A stretch of 6,100 nt of DNA from Candidatus Agrococcus pullicola (GTDB lineage Bacteria; Actinomycetota; Actinomycetes; Actinomycetales; Microbacteriaceae). The first letter of the stretch is position 1; every line of letters begins with the position of its first letter. Both the position numbers and the translations under genes were made by a program. Below the pieces are notes generated by a model, which searched no databases, had not been told where the DNA came from, and worked only from the letters and a program-made list of their open reading frames with translations. Of this stretch, positions 5,786 to 6,100 are shown piece by piece. Location: the NCBI GenBank assembly GCA_019115685.1, contig DXDC01000057.1, positions 1 through 6,100 on the forward strand. Direction: 5' to 3'.

Positions 5786-6100
5786 GTGAACACACAAGAA
5801 TTCGCAACGCTCTCGGCAGCGTCCGTCGGTATGACGGCGGACGCAATTCGCGTTCGGGGTGGCAAACCCATCCACGGTCGCCTGCAGATGAAGGGAGCCA
5901 AGAACCTCGTCACCAAGGCGATGGTCGCCTCCCTGTTGGGTCACACGCCCAGCGAACTGCGCAGCGTGCCCGAGATCAGCGACGTCAAGGTGGTGCGCGG
6001 GCTGCTCGAGGTCTACGGCGTCGTCGTGGAAGTCGACGGAGACACGCTGCGGCTCGATCCCAGCAATGTCGAGCGTGCACACGAAACCTCCATCAACGCG
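5786..6100 (+). CDS. murA: UDP-N-acetylglucosamine 1-carboxyvinyltransferase, N-terminal part (runs off the right edge)
   Basis: Reaction: transfers enolpyruvate from PEP to UDP-GlcNAc, the first committed step of peptidoglycan synthesis; cytoplasmic. Seen: 105 codons to the edge. After a variable N-terminus of about 20 residues, I22-RVRGGKPIHGRLQMKGAKN contains the conserved Lys-Asn pair K39-N40, which corresponds to E. coli K22-N23 and contacts substrate. L41-VTKAMVASLLG, then a segment with DVKVVRGLLEVYGV, continue the EPSP-synthase fold. The last visible part (NVERAHETSINA) follows the divergent actinobacterial MurA type rather than the E. coli type. Only 19 bp separate it from leuD and no terminator is visible, so it is probably co-transcribed with leuCD. 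The family full length is about 420-450 residues, so roughly a quarter is seen. Confidence 0.93.
   Translation, partial: MNTQEFATLSAASVGMTADAIRVRGGKPIHGRLQMKGAKNLVTKAMVASLLGHTPSELRSVPEISDVKVVRGLLEVYGVVVEVDGDTLRLDPSNVERAHETSINA

Overview
The window is high-GC, densely coded chromosomal DNA from an actinomycete. The gene order leuC-leuD-murA, the divergent actinobacterial type of MurA and the form of the glycerate kinase suggest Micrococcales, probably Microbacteriaceae. That placement is inferred from remembered family features, not from a search. Nothing indicates phage, plasmid, CRISPR, IS transposase, rRNA or tRNA.

Layout. Positions 1-604 (minus) hold the N-terminal 201 residues of a 12-TM-type MFS efflux transporter that runs off the left edge. 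A 42-codon small ORF (601-729, minus) lies just upstream and overlaps the transporter start by ATGA. Divergently, 820-1431 (plus) encodes an ArsR/HTH_20-type winged-helix regulator, and 1428-2444 (plus) a glycerate kinase, also joined by an ATGA overlap. The 90-bp divergent spacer holds a 42-bp near-perfect palindrome built on TGCGCAA/TTGCGCA, plus a third related site. Two sigma70-like promoters have their -35 elements inside this operator. Both are spaced so that transcription would start at or beside an ATG (729 minus, 820 plus), predicting leaderless mRNAs.

Positions 2445-2575 are a convergent spacer between the glycerate kinase and malate dehydrogenase (2576-3562, minus). It contains a 26-bp imperfect inverted repeat with a 31-nt loop, and a second compact hairpin overlaps the end of the kinase gene. 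After a 134-bp divergent spacer come leuC (3697-5148), leuD (5152-5766) and the start of murA (5786 to the right edge), closely spaced as one operon.

How the genes fit together. LeuC and LeuD form 3-isopropylmalate isomerase (leucine synthesis). Malate dehydrogenase and glycerate kinase are central carbon enzymes. MurA starts peptidoglycan precursor synthesis. The regulator, small ORF and transporter look like a self-contained, ligand-responsive efflux module, with glycerate kinase attached to the regulator's transcript. The most notable items are this operator with paired leaderless promoters, the coupled small ORF, a glycerate kinase that appears to lack about 30 internal residues, and the long inverted repeat in the convergent spacer.
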